A stretch of 64,000 nt of DNA from an uncultured Lachnospiraceae bacterium (GCA_910578335.1 CAJTPU010000006.1:82215-146214); one strand, 5' to 3'. Positions 8,102 to 17,606 are shown, numbered from the stretch's first letter. Made by a program: numbers and translations. The notes: generated from the sequence alone by a model not told the origin.

Positions 8102-10174
8102 ATGGCAAAATATCTGGTTATTGTGGAATCACCTGCCAAGGTGAAGACAATTAAAAAATTTCTGGGCAGCAATTACGAGGTGGCGGCAAGCAACGGTCAT
8201 GTCAGGGACTTGCCGAAAAGCCAGCTCGGCATTGATGTAGAGCATGACTATGAGCCGAAATATATTACGATTAGAGGAAAAGGGGATATATTGGCAAATC
8301 TTCGTAAGGAAGTGAAGAAGGCAGAAAAAATTTATCTGGCAACCGACCCCGACCGTGAGGGAGAGGCGATTTCCTGGCATCTGTATCACGCGTTAAAGCT
8401 GGAAAATAAAAAGACTTATAGAATTACCTTCAATGAGATTACCAAAAATGCGGTAAAGGAATCCCTCAAAAATGCAAGGGAAATCAATATGGATTTGGTG
8501 GATGCACAGCAGGCGCGCCGCTGCCTTGACAGAATGGTGGGATACCGCATTTCACCGCTTTTGTGGGCAAAGGTAAAGCGCGGACTCTCTGCGGGCAGGG
8601 TGCAGTCCGTGGCACTGCGCATTATCTGTGACCGGGAAGAGGAGATTGACGCTTTCATACCGGAGGAATACTGGACGCTTACCGCTTCCTTTGCCATAAA
8701 AGGAGAAAAGAAGCCTCTTGTGGCAAAGTATTACGGCGAAGGGGATAAAAAGGCGTCCATTTCGTCGAAGGAAGAGTTAGAGGCGGTGAAGGCGGCTCTT
8801 GCGGGGGCTGACTACCATGTGGCAGATGTAAAAAGAGGAGAGCGGATGAAAAAAGCGCCTCTTCCTTTTACGACTTCAACCCTGCAGCAGGAGGCGAGCA
8901 AGGTCTTAAACTTTTCCACACAGAAGACCATGCGGCTGGCGCAGCAGCTCTATGAAGGCGTGGAGATAAAGGGCGAGGGCACCTTTGGTCTGATTACGTA
9001 CCTGCGTACGGATTCTACAAGGGTATCCGAGGAAGCGGAGCGCATGGCAAAAGAATATATTGATGAGACATACGGGGCGGAATATGCCGGAGAGGGGACG
9101 GACAGGAAGGCAGGGCAGAAAATACAGGATGCACATGAGGCAATCCGCCCTACAAGGATTTCCCTGACGCCGCAAGAGGTCAAGGCACAGCTTCCCCGTG
9201 ATTTGTTCCGGCTTTATCAGCTTATCTGGAAGCGTTTTACGGCAAGCCGTATGCAGCCGGCAAAATATCATACGGTTTCGGTTAAAATTGACGGCAGCGG
9301 TCATATATTTACAGTGGCGGCATCCCAGCTTTATTTTGACGGCTTTATGAGCGTTTATACACAGGAAGAAGAGAGGGAGACGGAAGAAAATCTCTCGGTG
9401 GAGCTGAATAAAGATACCGTTCTGACACATATGGGATTTGAGGAAAAACAGCATTTTACCCAGCCGCCGGCACATTTTACGGAAGCTTCCCTGGTACATG
9501 CGCTGGAGGAACTGGGAATCGGGCGTCCCAGCACCTATGCGCCGACCATCACTACGATTTTGGGCAGGCGTTATGTCATAAAGGAAAATAAGAACCTTTA
9601 TGTGACGGAGTTAGGGGAAGTTGTCAACAACATGATGAAAGAAGCTTTTCCGACGATTGTGGATGTCAACTTTACAGCCAATCTGGAAGCGCTTCTGGAC
9701 GGCGTGGAAGAGGGCGGCATCAACTGGAAAACCGTAGTGACCAATTTCTATCCCGATTTGGACGAGGCGGTGAAGGCTGCCGAGAAGGAGCTTTCCGAAG
9801 TGGAAATAGCGGACGAAGAATCCGACGAGGATTGCGAGATATGCGGAAGACGTATGGTAATCAAATATGGTCCGCACGGCAAATTTTTGGCTTGCCCGGG
9901 CTTTCCGGACTGCCGCAATACCAAGCCTTACTTTGAAAAAATCGGAGTTATGTGTCCGAAGTGCGGTAAGGATATTGTGATTAAGAAGACAAAAAAAGGA
10001 AGAAGATACTATGGCTGCATAGGCAATCCGGAATGCGATTTTATGGTGTGGCAGAAGCCTTCCGGCATAAAATGTGAAAAATGCGGTTCCGTGATGCTGG
10101 AAAAAGGAAATAAGCTGGCGTGTTCAAATGAACAGTGCGGGCATATTATACCAAAGGAGCCTGCGAAGGCATAA
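8102..10174 (+). CDS. topA: DNA topoisomerase I (type IA)
   Basis: A 690-residue type IA topoisomerase that relaxes negatively supercoiled DNA. It opens with the Toprim domain (KYLVIVESPAKVKTIKKFLG; acidic motif ATDPDREGEAISWHL). The catalytic tyrosine is Tyr300 in YLRTDSTR. The C-terminus carries three Cys4 zinc ribbons (CEICGRRM, CPKCGKDI and CEKCGSVM each with a downstream Cys pair). The ATG at 8102 follows a GGGGGAA site; an upstream in-frame TTG at 8033 is the promoter -35 and is rejected. It is its own transcription unit, possibly reading into codY, since no strong terminator is seen between them. Confidence 0.97.
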   Translation: MAKYLVIVESPAKVKTIKKFLGSNYEVAASNGHVRDLPKSQLGIDVEHDYEPKYITIRGKGDILANLRKEVKKAEKIYLATDPDREGEAISWHLYHALKLENKKTYRITFNEITKNAVKESLKNAREINMDLVDAQQARRCLDRMVGYRISPLLWAKVKRGLSAGRVQSVALRIICDREEEIDAFIPEEYWTLTASFAIKGEKKPLVAKYYGEGDKKASISSKEELEAVKAALAGADYHVADVKRGERMKKAPLPFTTSTLQQEASKVLNFSTQKTMRLAQQLYEGVEIKGEGTFGLITYLRTDSTRVSEEAERMAKEYIDETYGAEYAGEGTDRKAGQKIQDAHEAIRPTRISLTPQEVKAQLPRDLFRLYQLIWKRFTASRMQPAKYHTVSVKIDGSGHIFTVAASQLYFDGFMSVYTQEEERETEENLSVELNKDTVLTHMGFEEKQHFTQPPAHFTEASLVHALEELGIGRPSTYAPTITTILGRRYVIKENKNLYVTELGEVVNNMMKEAFPTIVDVNFTANLEALLDGVEEGGINWKTVVTNFYPDLDEAVKAAEKELSEVEIADEESDEDCEICGRRMVIKYGPHGKFLACPGFPDCRNTKPYFEKIGVMCPKCGKDIVIKKTKKGRRYYGCIGNPECDFMVWQKPSGIKCEKCGSVMLEKGNKLACSNEQCGHIIPKEPAKA

Positions 10175-10200
10175 AAAGAAAAAATGTTACGAAAAAATGT

Positions 10201-10215
10201 AAAATTATGAAAATT
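10201..10215 (+). promoter_or_regulatory. Candidate CodY box upstream of codY
   Basis: AAAATTATGAAAATT matches the published CodY consensus AATTTTCWGAAAATT at 12 of 15 positions. It lies 14 bp upstream of the codY -35 element, so autoregulation is plausible. In an AT-rich gap such a match can arise by chance. Confidence 0.4.
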
Positions 10216-10228
10216 GACTGTGTTTTCA

Positions 10229-10257
10229 TTGAAAATCAGATTTGTGTGTGGTAAAAT
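10229..10257 (+). promoter_or_regulatory. Sigma-A promoter of codY
   Basis: TTGAAA at 10229-10234, 17-bp spacer, TAAAAT at 10252-10257, ending 60 bp upstream of the codY ATG. A second TTGACT at 10214 is too far from this -10 to be its partner. Confidence 0.65.
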
Positions 10258-10317
10258 AGGAATGAATTTTGAAGCAACGTGAACCATGGCGCAAAATGCC
10301 TGCACGGAGGAATCTGA

Positions 10318-11112
10318 ATGAGCAGTGTACAGTTGTTAGACAAAACCCGAAAAATTGGGAAATTATTACACAATAACAATTCCAGCAAGGTGGTCTTTAA
10401 TGATATCTGCAGGGTTATGCGTGAGATTGTGGATTCCAATGTGCTGGTTATCAGCAGAAAGGGAAAGGTTCTGGGTGTAGGAAAGCTTGAAAGCATAGAG
10501 ACGATAACAGAGCTGCTCGACGAAAATGTCGGAGGATTCATTGATTCCATGCTGAATGAGCGTCTGCTGGGGATTCTTTCCACCAAGGAAAACGTGAATC
10601 TGCAGACGCTGGGCTTTGAACATCTGGACGTCAAAAAGTTTCAGGCAATCATAACGCCGATAGAGATTGCGGGCGAAAGGCTGGGGACGCTTTTCTTTTA
10701 TAAGTGTGATGAGCAGTACGATATTGACGACATTATACTCTGCGAATATGGCTCCACGGTGGTCGGGCTGGAAATGCTGCGTGCCGTGAACGAGGAAAGC
10801 GCGGAGGAGGACAGGAAACTTGCGGTAGTGCGTTCTGCCATTTCAACGCTGTCGTTTTCGGAGATGGAAGCGATTATCCACATTTTTGATGAGCTGAATG
10901 GCATGGAGGGGATTCTGGTTGCAAGCAAAATTGCGGACAGGGTGGGGATTACCCGCTCGGTGATTGTAAATGCCCTGCGGAAGTTTGAAAGCGCGGGTGT
11001 CATTGAATCGCGTTCTTCAGGGATGAAAGGAACGTATATCAAAGTTCTCAATGACGTCGTATTTGATGAAATCGAAGAGTTGAAAAAACAGAATCACAGA
11101 CAACACAGGTAA
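10318..11112 (+). CDS. codY: CodY, GTP/branched-chain amino acid-responsive global repressor
   Basis: 264 residues, the usual CodY length (about 259). The N-terminal GAF domain that binds branched-chain amino acids covers about residues 1-155 (LLDKTRKIGKLLHNNNSS...). The C-terminal winged helix at about 203-245 includes KIADRVGITRSVIVNALRKF and SAGVIESRSSGMKGTYIKVL, the most conserved CodY segment. CodY represses stationary-phase and nutrient genes, and in Bacillus it also represses the fla/che operon that begins, as here, with flgB immediately downstream. It has its own promoter and terminator. The xerC-hslVU genes that precede codY in Bacillus are replaced by topA. Confidence 0.97.
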   Translation: MSSVQLLDKTRKIGKLLHNNNSSKVVFNDICRVMREIVDSNVLVISRKGKVLGVGKLESIETITELLDENVGGFIDSMLNERLLGILSTKENVNLQTLGFEHLDVKKFQAIITPIEIAGERLGTLFFYKCDEQYDIDDIILCEYGSTVVGLEMLRAVNEESAEEDRKLAVVRSAISTLSFSEMEAIIHIFDELNGMEGILVASKIADRVGITRSVIVNALRKFESAGVIESRSSGMKGTYIKVLNDVVFDEIEELKKQNHRQHR

Positions 11113-11169
11113 CTTCATACATAATACAAAACGGATTTTGGATTTTTGAGCGGACGGATTACGGTAGAT

Positions 11170-11205
11170 AAAAGGATTTATTGAAGTTGTCAATAAGTCC
11201 TTTTT
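11170..11205 (+). terminator. Rho-independent terminator of codY
   Basis: A 15-bp stem: AAAAGGATTTATTGA at 11170-11184 pairs with TCAATAAGTCCTTTT at 11190-11204 (one G-T pair), five-base loop, T-tract at the 3' side. It separates codY from the fla/che promoter. Confidence 0.85.
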
Positions 11206-11257
11206 ATATTCAAAAGGACATGGAAAAGGTTACTATATAAAAAACTCGTAAAAATAC

Positions 11258-11285
11258 TTGTCTTTTTCGACAAATAATTTATAAT
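11258..11285 (+). promoter_or_regulatory. Candidate main promoter of the fla/che operon, overlapping an inverted repeat
   Basis: TTGTCT at 11258-11263, 16-bp spacer, perfect TATAAT at 11280-11285, 62 bp upstream of flgB. The -35 is the left half of an inverted repeat, TTGTC-N6-GACAA (11258-11273), a plausible operator for a repressor that would block the -35. No other promoter is visible between the codY terminator and flgB. Confidence 0.65.
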
Positions 11286-11347
11286 GAAATAGAGTGACTA
11301 AAATTTGACGGCGGGTTTCCTGCAGCAGAGAAAGAAGGAGCGGTTCT

Positions 11348-11740
11348 ATGATAAATACCAATGCGTTTGATTATATCAACGTGCTTGACAAAGCAGCCGA
11401 TGCGTCGTGGCTTCGCAATGTCGCGATTAGCAACAATATATCCAATGTCGATACACCCGGCTATAAGCGTGAGGATGTTGCGTTTGAGAGTGAACTGAAA
11501 AAGGCATTGGGCAGAAGCAGAGACACATCTAATATGGACCAGCGGGTAGCGGCAATCAGGACTTCGCAGCTAAAGCCCCGGGCTTATACGGATTTGGTCG
11601 GCTATTCGTACCGGCTTGACGGCAACAATGTCGATATTGAGACAGAAAACGTGATGCTGGTGGAAAATCAGATAAAATATCAAGGACTTCTTGACAGTAT
11701 TACGCAGGAGTTTCTGAATTTGCAGATGGTAATGAAGTAA
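11348..11740 (+). CDS. flgB: FlgB, proximal rod protein
   Basis: A 130-residue rod protein of the flagellar basal body, exported through the flagellar type III apparatus. It shows the rod/hook family N-terminal signature (NVAISNNISNVDTPGYKRED) and the C-terminal helix (LVENQIKYQGLLDSITQEFLNLQMVMK). Length is normal. It is the first gene of the fla/che operon, with an AGAAGGAG ribosome site. flgC begins 36 nt downstream. Confidence 0.96.
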   Translation: MINTNAFDYINVLDKAADASWLRNVAISNNISNVDTPGYKREDVAFESELKKALGRSRDTSNMDQRVAAIRTSQLKPRAYTDLVGYSYRLDGNNVDIETENVMLVENQIKYQGLLDSITQEFLNLQMVMK

Positions 11741-11776
11741 CAGACGCTTTTTATCGTAATCACAGGAGGAACAAGT

Positions 11777-12223
11777 ATGGGAATGTTTACTGCGTTTAAT
11801 ATCAATGCTTCCGGTCTGACCGCGCAGCGTTACAGAATGGACATTATCTCGGAGAATGTGGCAAATGCTAATACCACCAGAACGGAGGATGGTACGCCTT
11901 ACAGAAGAAAGGTGGTTACTTTTGAGGAAAAGGGAGTCGGCACTTCTTTTGGCAGTGTATTCAACACAGCCAGAAACCGCTATACGGGAAACGGTGTGAA
12001 GGTAAGCAGGGTACATGAAGATACATGGAGCGAGATGAAGATGGTATACGACCCGTCTCATCCGGATGCTGACGAGAACGGATATGTGACATATCCCAAT
12101 GTCAATATTATCACAGAGATGACAAATTTAATCGATGCCAGTCGCGCCTATGAGGCAAACTCTACCGCCTTTACCGCCAGCAAGTCTATGGCGATGCAGG
12201 GGCTGCAGGTAGGAGAATCCTAA
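11777..12223 (+). CDS. flgC: FlgC, proximal rod protein
   Basis: 148 residues. The rod signature SGLTAQRYRMDIISENVANA at the N-terminus and the C-terminal helix (MTNLIDASRAYEANSTAFTASK) are characteristic of FlgC. It builds the rod with FlgB and FliE. The preceding ribosome site is AGGAGGAA. Confidence 0.96.
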   Translation: MGMFTAFNINASGLTAQRYRMDIISENVANANTTRTEDGTPYRRKVVTFEEKGVGTSFGSVFNTARNRYTGNGVKVSRVHEDTWSEMKMVYDPSHPDADENGYVTYPNVNIITEMTNLIDASRAYEANSTAFTASKSMAMQGLQVGES

Positions 12224-12253
12224 GACCGGTCTCGATATTTTTCATGTAAAAAA

Positions 12254-12303
12254 CCGCCGTAAAAGGGCGGGATACTAAGAACAGTACTTTTTGAACAGTA
12301 CTT
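12254..12303 (+). repeat. Hairpin plus 11-bp direct repeat between flgC and fliE
   Basis: CCGCC at 12254-12258 can pair with GGCGG at 12266-12270. GAACAGTACTT then occurs twice, at 12279-12289 and 12293-12303 (14-bp period), ending just before the fliE ribosome site. Function unknown; possibly an mRNA feature tuning fliE translation. Confidence 0.5.
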
Positions 12304-12315
12304 CGGGGAGGATAT

Positions 12316-12675
12316 ATGGATATTTCAATAACACCAGCAGGCATGGGGGCTGAGACTGTCGTGCGGAATGCTAAGAGCATTGGACTGAATTCCTCTTATG
12401 GAATGGTAGGAAAGATAAAGGCAGAAGACAGCCTGTCCGCGGAAGGGACTATGTTTGAAGCGCTTTTAAATACGGCGATAAGCAATATCAACACAACGAA
12501 CAGCTACTTGTCTGATGCAGAAAACGAAAAGATAAAATTTGCACTTGGTGAGACGGAAAACACGCATGATTTGACCATAGCCATGCAGAAAGCTTCTACA
12601 GCTCTGCAATATACGGTTTCCATCAGGGACAGACTGCTGGAAGCTTATAAAGAAATTATGAATATGCAGATTTAA
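12316..12675 (+). CDS. fliE: FliE, MS ring-rod junction protein
   Basis: 119 residues, matching FliE (about 105). The C-terminal half holds the conserved segment (ALGETENTHDLTIAMQKAST, then ALQYTVSIRDRLLEAYKEIMNMQI). FliE joins the MS ring to the rod and is exported first. The ATG follows GGGGAGG. It lies between flgC and fliF as in other Firmicutes. Confidence 0.95.
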   Translation: MDISITPAGMGAETVVRNAKSIGLNSSYGMVGKIKAEDSLSAEGTMFEALLNTAISNINTTNSYLSDAENEKIKFALGETENTHDLTIAMQKASTALQYTVSIRDRLLEAYKEIMNMQI

Positions 12676-12714
12676 GGCGCACCCTAAAATCTTGCGGCTT
12701 AAGGAGAAAGAATC

Positions 12715-14310
12715 ATGCCGGATAAAATCAAGGAAATTTTGGAGAAAGTCTTGGCGTGGTGGAATAAATTCACTACGAAGCAGAAGACAATTATTATTGG
12801 CGTTACCGCAGTGGTGATTTTTACCTTTGCGATGCTGATAAGTGTTTTTACAAAACCGCAGTACATACAGTGGCAGCAGTGTACAACGACTGCGGAATCT
12901 GCGGAAATTATCGAAATTTTAAAAAGCAATAATGTATCATATCAGGTGTCCAATGACGGTCTAAGCATTAAGGTAAAGTCTACGCAGGTATCCATAGCAA
13001 ATTTGGCGCTGGGTGCGGCAGGTTACGTGCCGGACGATTATTCCATCAAAGATGCCCTGTCCGGCGGCTTTTCCACGACGCAGTCCAACATTGACAGACA
13101 ATGGCAGTACTATATGGAGCGGAAGCTGGCAAGGGACATCGCCGCACTGGATTCTGTCAAAAGCGCAGTCGTTACGCTGGATTTGCCGAAGCAGACAGGA
13201 ACGTTAATTGATTCCGGCGAGGAAGCAAGCGCCTGGATTCAGTTGACGCTTCAGGATAAATTCACATCAGAACAGGCAGCTACCGTGGCGCGCGCCGTTG
13301 CCACCGGTTTGGGTAACAGCTCCACGGCGAATATTACGATTGTGGACAACAATGCCAATCTTTTGTTTTCCGGTGAAGAAGATTATTCGACAGCGGGCGT
13401 GGCAAACAATATGTTTGAGCTTCGCGCACAGGCGGAGACCAAGGTGGGAGCGGACGTCAAGAAGGTGCTGGTAGGCTCCCAGCAGTTTGACATGATAGAA
13501 GTGGCGTGCCGCCTGAATATTGATTTTGCAGAATACCAGCGCACCATACATGAATATTATGCCAATGCAAACAGGGATGAAGGTATGCTCGCCCACAGGG
13601 AAAGCGCTGAGGATGAAAATACCAACGGCGCCGGCGGGCTTCCGGGAACGGATTCCAATGACGAGCAGACCTACCAGTTTCAGAACGGCACGAATTCGGA
13701 GAGCTCATCCAGTCAGATGCTGGAGGATTTTCTGCCTAATGAGCTCATCAGTGTGGAGAACCTGCCGCCCGGCATCATCAATTACGGCGATTCTTCTCTT
13801 GCGCTGACGGCAATTACCTTTAACACACTGACCGAAGAGGATGCAAAAAACAGAGGGCTTTTGGATGGCGTTTCATGGGAAGAGTACAAAGCGACCCACA
13901 GCGAGGACATAAAGCTTGAGGTAGATGAAGACTTTTACCACATTGTAGCGAACGCAACGGGGATTCCGCAGGAAAACATTACCATACTGGCATATCAGCG
14001 CCCGCAGTTTATCGACAGAGTAGGGATTGCAGTCAGTGCGACCGATATATTATCCATCGTCCTGATTGTGATTATTCTGGCGCTGCTTGCTTTTGTGGTT
14101 ATCAGGAGTATGGCGGGCAGGAAGGAAACAGAGCAGGAGGAAGAGCTCTCTGTGGAGAATCTGCTGCAGTCCACACCGGAGCAGAGTCTGGAGGATATCG
14201 AAGTAGAGTCCAAGTCTGAGACCAGAAAGATGATAGAAAAGTTTGTAGACGAGAATCCGGAGGCGGTGGCAAATCTTTTGCGCAACTGGCTGAACGAGGA
14301 TTGGGGATAG
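12715..14310 (+). CDS. fliF: FliF, flagellar MS-ring protein
   Basis: 531 residues, normal for FliF. A membrane segment near residues 25-45 (IIIGVTAVVIFTFAMLISVF) is followed by the YscJ/FliF ring-building motif (SNNVSYQVSNDGLSIKV...SIANLALGAAGYV). A second membrane segment lies near 445-465 (ILSIVLIVIILALLAFVVIRSM), and the cytoplasmic tail ends in VANLLRNWLNEDW, the FliG-binding end. It forms the membrane platform on which rotor and export gate assemble. Confidence 0.97.
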   Translation: MPDKIKEILEKVLAWWNKFTTKQKTIIIGVTAVVIFTFAMLISVFTKPQYIQWQQCTTTAESAEIIEILKSNNVSYQVSNDGLSIKVKSTQVSIANLALGAAGYVPDDYSIKDALSGGFSTTQSNIDRQWQYYMERKLARDIAALDSVKSAVVTLDLPKQTGTLIDSGEEASAWIQLTLQDKFTSEQAATVARAVATGLGNSSTANITIVDNNANLLFSGEEDYSTAGVANNMFELRAQAETKVGADVKKVLVGSQQFDMIEVACRLNIDFAEYQRTIHEYYANANRDEGMLAHRESAEDENTNGAGGLPGTDSNDEQTYQFQNGTNSESSSSQMLEDFLPNELISVENLPPGIINYGDSSLALTAITFNTLTEEDAKNRGLLDGVSWEEYKATHSEDIKLEVDEDFYHIVANATGIPQENITILAYQRPQFIDRVGIAVSATDILSIVLIVIILALLAFVVIRSMAGRKETEQEEELSVENLLQSTPEQSLEDIEVESKSETRKMIEKFVDENPEAVANLLRNWLNEDWG

Positions 14311-14356
14311 GTCTGATAAAAGACAGAAAGCATAAAAGAAAGGGATGGTGTCCGGC

Positions 14357-15376
14357 ATGGCAAGAGCAACAACGGATGAGAAGCTGGGCGGATTGCAGAA
14401 AGCCGCCATATTACTGATTTCTCTGGGACCGGAACGTTCAGCGGGCGTGTTTAAGCATTTGAAGGAGGAAGAAATTGAAGAGCTGACTTTGGAGATTGCC
14501 AATACCCGAAGCATAACGCCGCAGACAAAGGAAGCGGTTATCAATGAGTTTTATGAGGTGTGCCTGGCGCAGCAGTATATTGCAGAAGGCGGTATTTCCT
14601 ATGCGAAGGAACTGCTGGAGAATGCGCTCGGCAGCGATAAGGCGATGGAGGTTATCGGCAAGCTGACGGCATCCTTGCAGGTGAAGCCTTTTGAGTTTGT
14701 GCGTAAGACGGAGCCTTCACAGCTCTTAAACTTTATACAGGATGAGCATCCGCAGACCATTGCCCTTATTTTGTCGTACCTTTCTCCTGCACAGGCGGCG
14801 CAGATTATTTCGGCGCTTTCTCCTGACAGGCAGGCGGATGTGGCGAAACGTATTGCGACGATGGACCGAACCAGCCCGGATGTGATAAAGGAAGTGGAGA
14901 AAGTGCTGGAATCCAAGCTGTCCTCACTGGTAAATCAGGATTACACCATTGTCGGCGGTGTGGACTCGGTAGTGGAAATTTTGAACACCGTAGACCGTGG
15001 AACAGAAAAGCATATTATGGAAACGCTGGAAATCGAAGAGCCGGAGCTGGCAGACGAAATCCGCAAAAAGATGTTTGTGTTCGAGGATATCCTGCTTTTG
15101 GACGACAGGGCGATTCAGAGAGTGCTGCGTGACGTGGATAACAACGATTTGGCGATTGCCTTAAAGAATGCAAACGACCAGGTACAGGGCGCAATATTCA
15201 ACAACTTGTCGAAGCGTCTTGCCGTTATGATAAAGGAAGACATGGAATTTATGGGTCCGGTACGTATGAAGGACGTGGAAGAGGCTCAGCAGAAGATTGT
15301 AAATATTATCAGAAAACTGGAAGATGCAGGGGAGATTGTCATTTCCAGAGGCGGAGGAGATGAGATAGTTGTCTAA
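14357..15376 (+). CDS. fliG: FliG, rotor/switch protein
   Basis: 339 residues from ATG 14357, close to the family length. N-terminal FliF-binding region (KLGGLQKAAILLISLGPERS), armadillo middle domain with the EHPQ motif (FIQDEHPQTIALILSYL), and the C-terminal torque helix (FVFEDILLLDDRAIQRVLRDVD) that faces MotA. I prefer 14357 over the in-frame ATG at 14345 because the AAAGGGA site is about 11 nt upstream of the former and touches the latter. fliH starts 8 nt before its end. Confidence 0.96.
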   Translation: MARATTDEKLGGLQKAAILLISLGPERSAGVFKHLKEEEIEELTLEIANTRSITPQTKEAVINEFYEVCLAQQYIAEGGISYAKELLENALGSDKAMEVIGKLTASLQVKPFEFVRKTEPSQLLNFIQDEHPQTIALILSYLSPAQAAQIISALSPDRQADVAKRIATMDRTSPDVIKEVEKVLESKLSSLVNQDYTIVGGVDSVVEILNTVDRGTEKHIMETLEIEEPELADEIRKKMFVFEDILLLDDRAIQRVLRDVDNNDLAIALKNANDQVQGAIFNNLSKRLAVMIKEDMEFMGPVRMKDVEEAQQKIVNIIRKLEDAGEIVISRGGGDEIVV

Positions 15377-16271
15377 TTTATATAAGAGTGCGGGCATATC
15401 TCTGGCTGCGGATACGCCTCGTGTCATTGACAGTAACGCTCTTGCCGCCGAGAGAGCCGCTGCCGAAAAAGCGCTTGCAGAAAAAGAGAGCAGGGAAAAG
15501 CGGACAGTTCCTTTGCCGGAGGATGAGGACGGCTTTTCACAGGGACTTTCCGCAGTGATTCTGGATAACCTGACGGAGGACCTTGAGAATGGCAGGGAGG
15601 CTTCCGCCGCAGCGCAGGAGGAGGAAATCAACCGGCAGGGCGGGCAGGTGATACAGGAGGCAAAGGAGCGTGCGGAGCGTCTTGCGGAGGAGATGAAACA
15701 GCAGGCGCAGTTTGAAATTGAAAATATGAAAAAAGAAGCCGCTGACAGGCTGACTGTGGAGCGGGAAAGAATTCTGATGGAGACGAGGGAGCTTGGCTAT
15801 CAGGACGGACTGGACGAGGGAAAGAAGGAGATTGATGCAATCAGGCAGGAGCTTGCGGCACAGCGCCGGCAGCTTGAGGCGCAGTACGATTCCTTGATAG
15901 AAAATCTGGAGCCCCAGTTTATAGATACCCTGACCGGTATCTATGAACATATTTTTCATGTGGAGCTTTCGGGCTACAGGGATATTGTTGTACACCTGAT
16001 TGCGGATACGCTGCGCAAGACGGACGGTGCCAAGGATTATATTGTCCATGTGTCAAAGGAGGATTATCCTTACGTCAGTATGCAGAAAAAACAGCTTATG
16101 GCAGGAACGGGCGCTTCTCTCTTAGAAGTGGTGGAGGACATTACGCTTTCTAAAAATCAGGCGCTGATAGAAACGGACGGCGGTATTTATGACTGCAGTC
16201 TGGGAACGCAGCTACATGAGCTTGGCAAAAAGTTACGGCTTTTATCCTATGAAAAACCTGTTGGAGAATGA
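15369..16271 (+). CDS. fliH: FliH, regulator of the flagellar export ATPase
   Basis: 300 residues. A variable acidic N-terminus is followed by a long charged coiled coil (about 75-180) and a C-terminal domain (LIADTLRKTDGAKDYIVHVS; ETDGGIYDCSLGTQLHELGK) typical of FliH/YscL. It holds FliI inactive until it docks on the export gate. The start is a TTG at 15369 with GGAGGAG just upstream, overlapping fliG by 8 nt; its end overlaps fliI by 4 nt. Confidence 0.9.
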   Translation: MSNLYKSAGISLAADTPRVIDSNALAAERAAAEKALAEKESREKRTVPLPEDEDGFSQGLSAVILDNLTEDLENGREASAAAQEEEINRQGGQVIQEAKERAERLAEEMKQQAQFEIENMKKEAADRLTVERERILMETRELGYQDGLDEGKKEIDAIRQELAAQRRQLEAQYDSLIENLEPQFIDTLTGIYEHIFHVELSGYRDIVVHLIADTLRKTDGAKDYIVHVSKEDYPYVSMQKKQLMAGTGASLLEVVEDITLSKNQALIETDGGIYDCSLGTQLHELGKKLRLLSYEKPVGE

Positions 16272-17593
16272 GCGTGCAGACATTAACGGTAGATTTTCTG
16301 AAATATCAAAAACTGAAAGAAGAGAACTATTTTCATAAGCTTGGCAAAGTAGTGAATGTGGTCGGGCTGACCGTGGAATCGGCAGGACCGGATGCAAAAC
16401 TGGGAGATATATGTTCCATTTTTCCGGAAGGAGAAGACGCGAAACCGGTTATGGCGGAGGTTGTGGGTTTTAAGGATAAGAAAACCCTTCTCATGCCCTA
16501 CGAAGCGGTGGACGGCATCGGATTAAATTGTCTGGTACAGAATCTGGGGGTTCCCTTAAGTGTGGAAGTGAGTGACGGCATGCTTGGCATGACGCTTGAC
16601 GGGCTTGGCAGGCCTACGGACGGTACGGCGCTTCCCCGGGGCAGGAATTATCCGGTCGAGGCGATGCCGCCGGACCCTATGCACAGGGCAATTATCGACG
16701 AAGTACTTACGCTGGGCGTCAAGGCGGTAGACGGGCTTTTGACAGTGGGCAAGGGGCAGAGAATCGGTATTTTTGCCGGCTCCGGCGTAGGAAAGTCAAC
16801 CCTGATGGGTATGTTTGCGAGGAATACCAAAGCGGATATCAATGTGATTGCGCTGATTGGAGAGCGCGGCAGGGAGGTTCGCGAATTTATAGAAAGAGAT
16901 TTGGGCGAGGAGGGTATGCGCCGTTCCGTGGTTGTAGTGGCAACCTCGGATAAGCCCGCACTGGAACGAAATAAGGCAGCCAAGACGGCGACTGCTATTG
17001 CAGAGTATTTTAGAGACAAGGGCAAGGATGTTCTTCTGATGATGGATTCCCTTACCCGTTTTTCTATGGCACAAAGAGAAATCGGACTGGCGAGCGGGGA
17101 GCCCCCCGTATCAAGAGGATACCCTCCCAGTGTGTATGCGGAGATGCCAAAGCTCTTAGAGCGTGCCGGCAGGTCTGAGAAGGGCTCCATTACCGGGTTG
17201 TACACGGTGCTGGTAGACGGAGACGACTTCAACGAGCCGATTACCGATACGGCACGAAGTATTCTGGACGGGCATATTGTGCTTGACAGAAAGTTAGGGC
17301 ATAAGAATCATTATCCGGCGATTGACGTGCTGCAGAGTATTTCAAGATGTATGAGTCAGATTGTGGACCGGGACCATAAAAAGCTGGCGGGCAAGTTGAA
17401 AAGCGTGCTCGCTACTTATAATGAGGCGGAGGATTTGATTAACATCGGCGCCTATAAGGCGGGCAGCAATCCGGCGATTGACATGGCAATTCAAAAAATT
17501 GACGCAGTGAACAGCTTTTTGTGTCAGGAAGTAGATGAAAAATTCGATTACGGGCAGACTTGTGAGCTGCTAAAGCAGTTGTTTGAGGCGTAA
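16268..17593 (+). CDS. fliI: FliI, flagellar export ATPase
   Basis: 441 residues, normal. Walker A is GIFAGSGVGKSTLMG and Walker B VLLMMDSLTRFSMAQRE; SRGYPPSVYAEMPKLLERAG is the catalytic-loop region of the F1/type III ATPase family. It energises unfolding and export of rod, hook and filament subunits. The start ATGA overlaps the fliH stop. Confidence 0.97.
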   Translation: MSVQTLTVDFLKYQKLKEENYFHKLGKVVNVVGLTVESAGPDAKLGDICSIFPEGEDAKPVMAEVVGFKDKKTLLMPYEAVDGIGLNCLVQNLGVPLSVEVSDGMLGMTLDGLGRPTDGTALPRGRNYPVEAMPPDPMHRAIIDEVLTLGVKAVDGLLTVGKGQRIGIFAGSGVGKSTLMGMFARNTKADINVIALIGERGREVREFIERDLGEEGMRRSVVVVATSDKPALERNKAAKTATAIAEYFRDKGKDVLLMMDSLTRFSMAQREIGLASGEPPVSRGYPPSVYAEMPKLLERAGRSEKGSITGLYTVLVDGDDFNEPITDTARSILDGHIVLDRKLGHKNHYPAIDVLQSISRCMSQIVDRDHKKLAGKLKSVLATYNEAEDLINIGAYKAGSNPAIDMAIQKIDAVNSFLCQEVDEKFDYGQTCELLKQLFEA

Positions 17594-17606
17594 AGGACAG
17601 GGTAAA

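Noticed and set aside
10222..10234. TTTTCATTGAAAA palindrome as a second CodY box
   Set aside because: The half-sites are 3 bp apart rather than 1, and it overlaps the -35; kept only as a possible operator.
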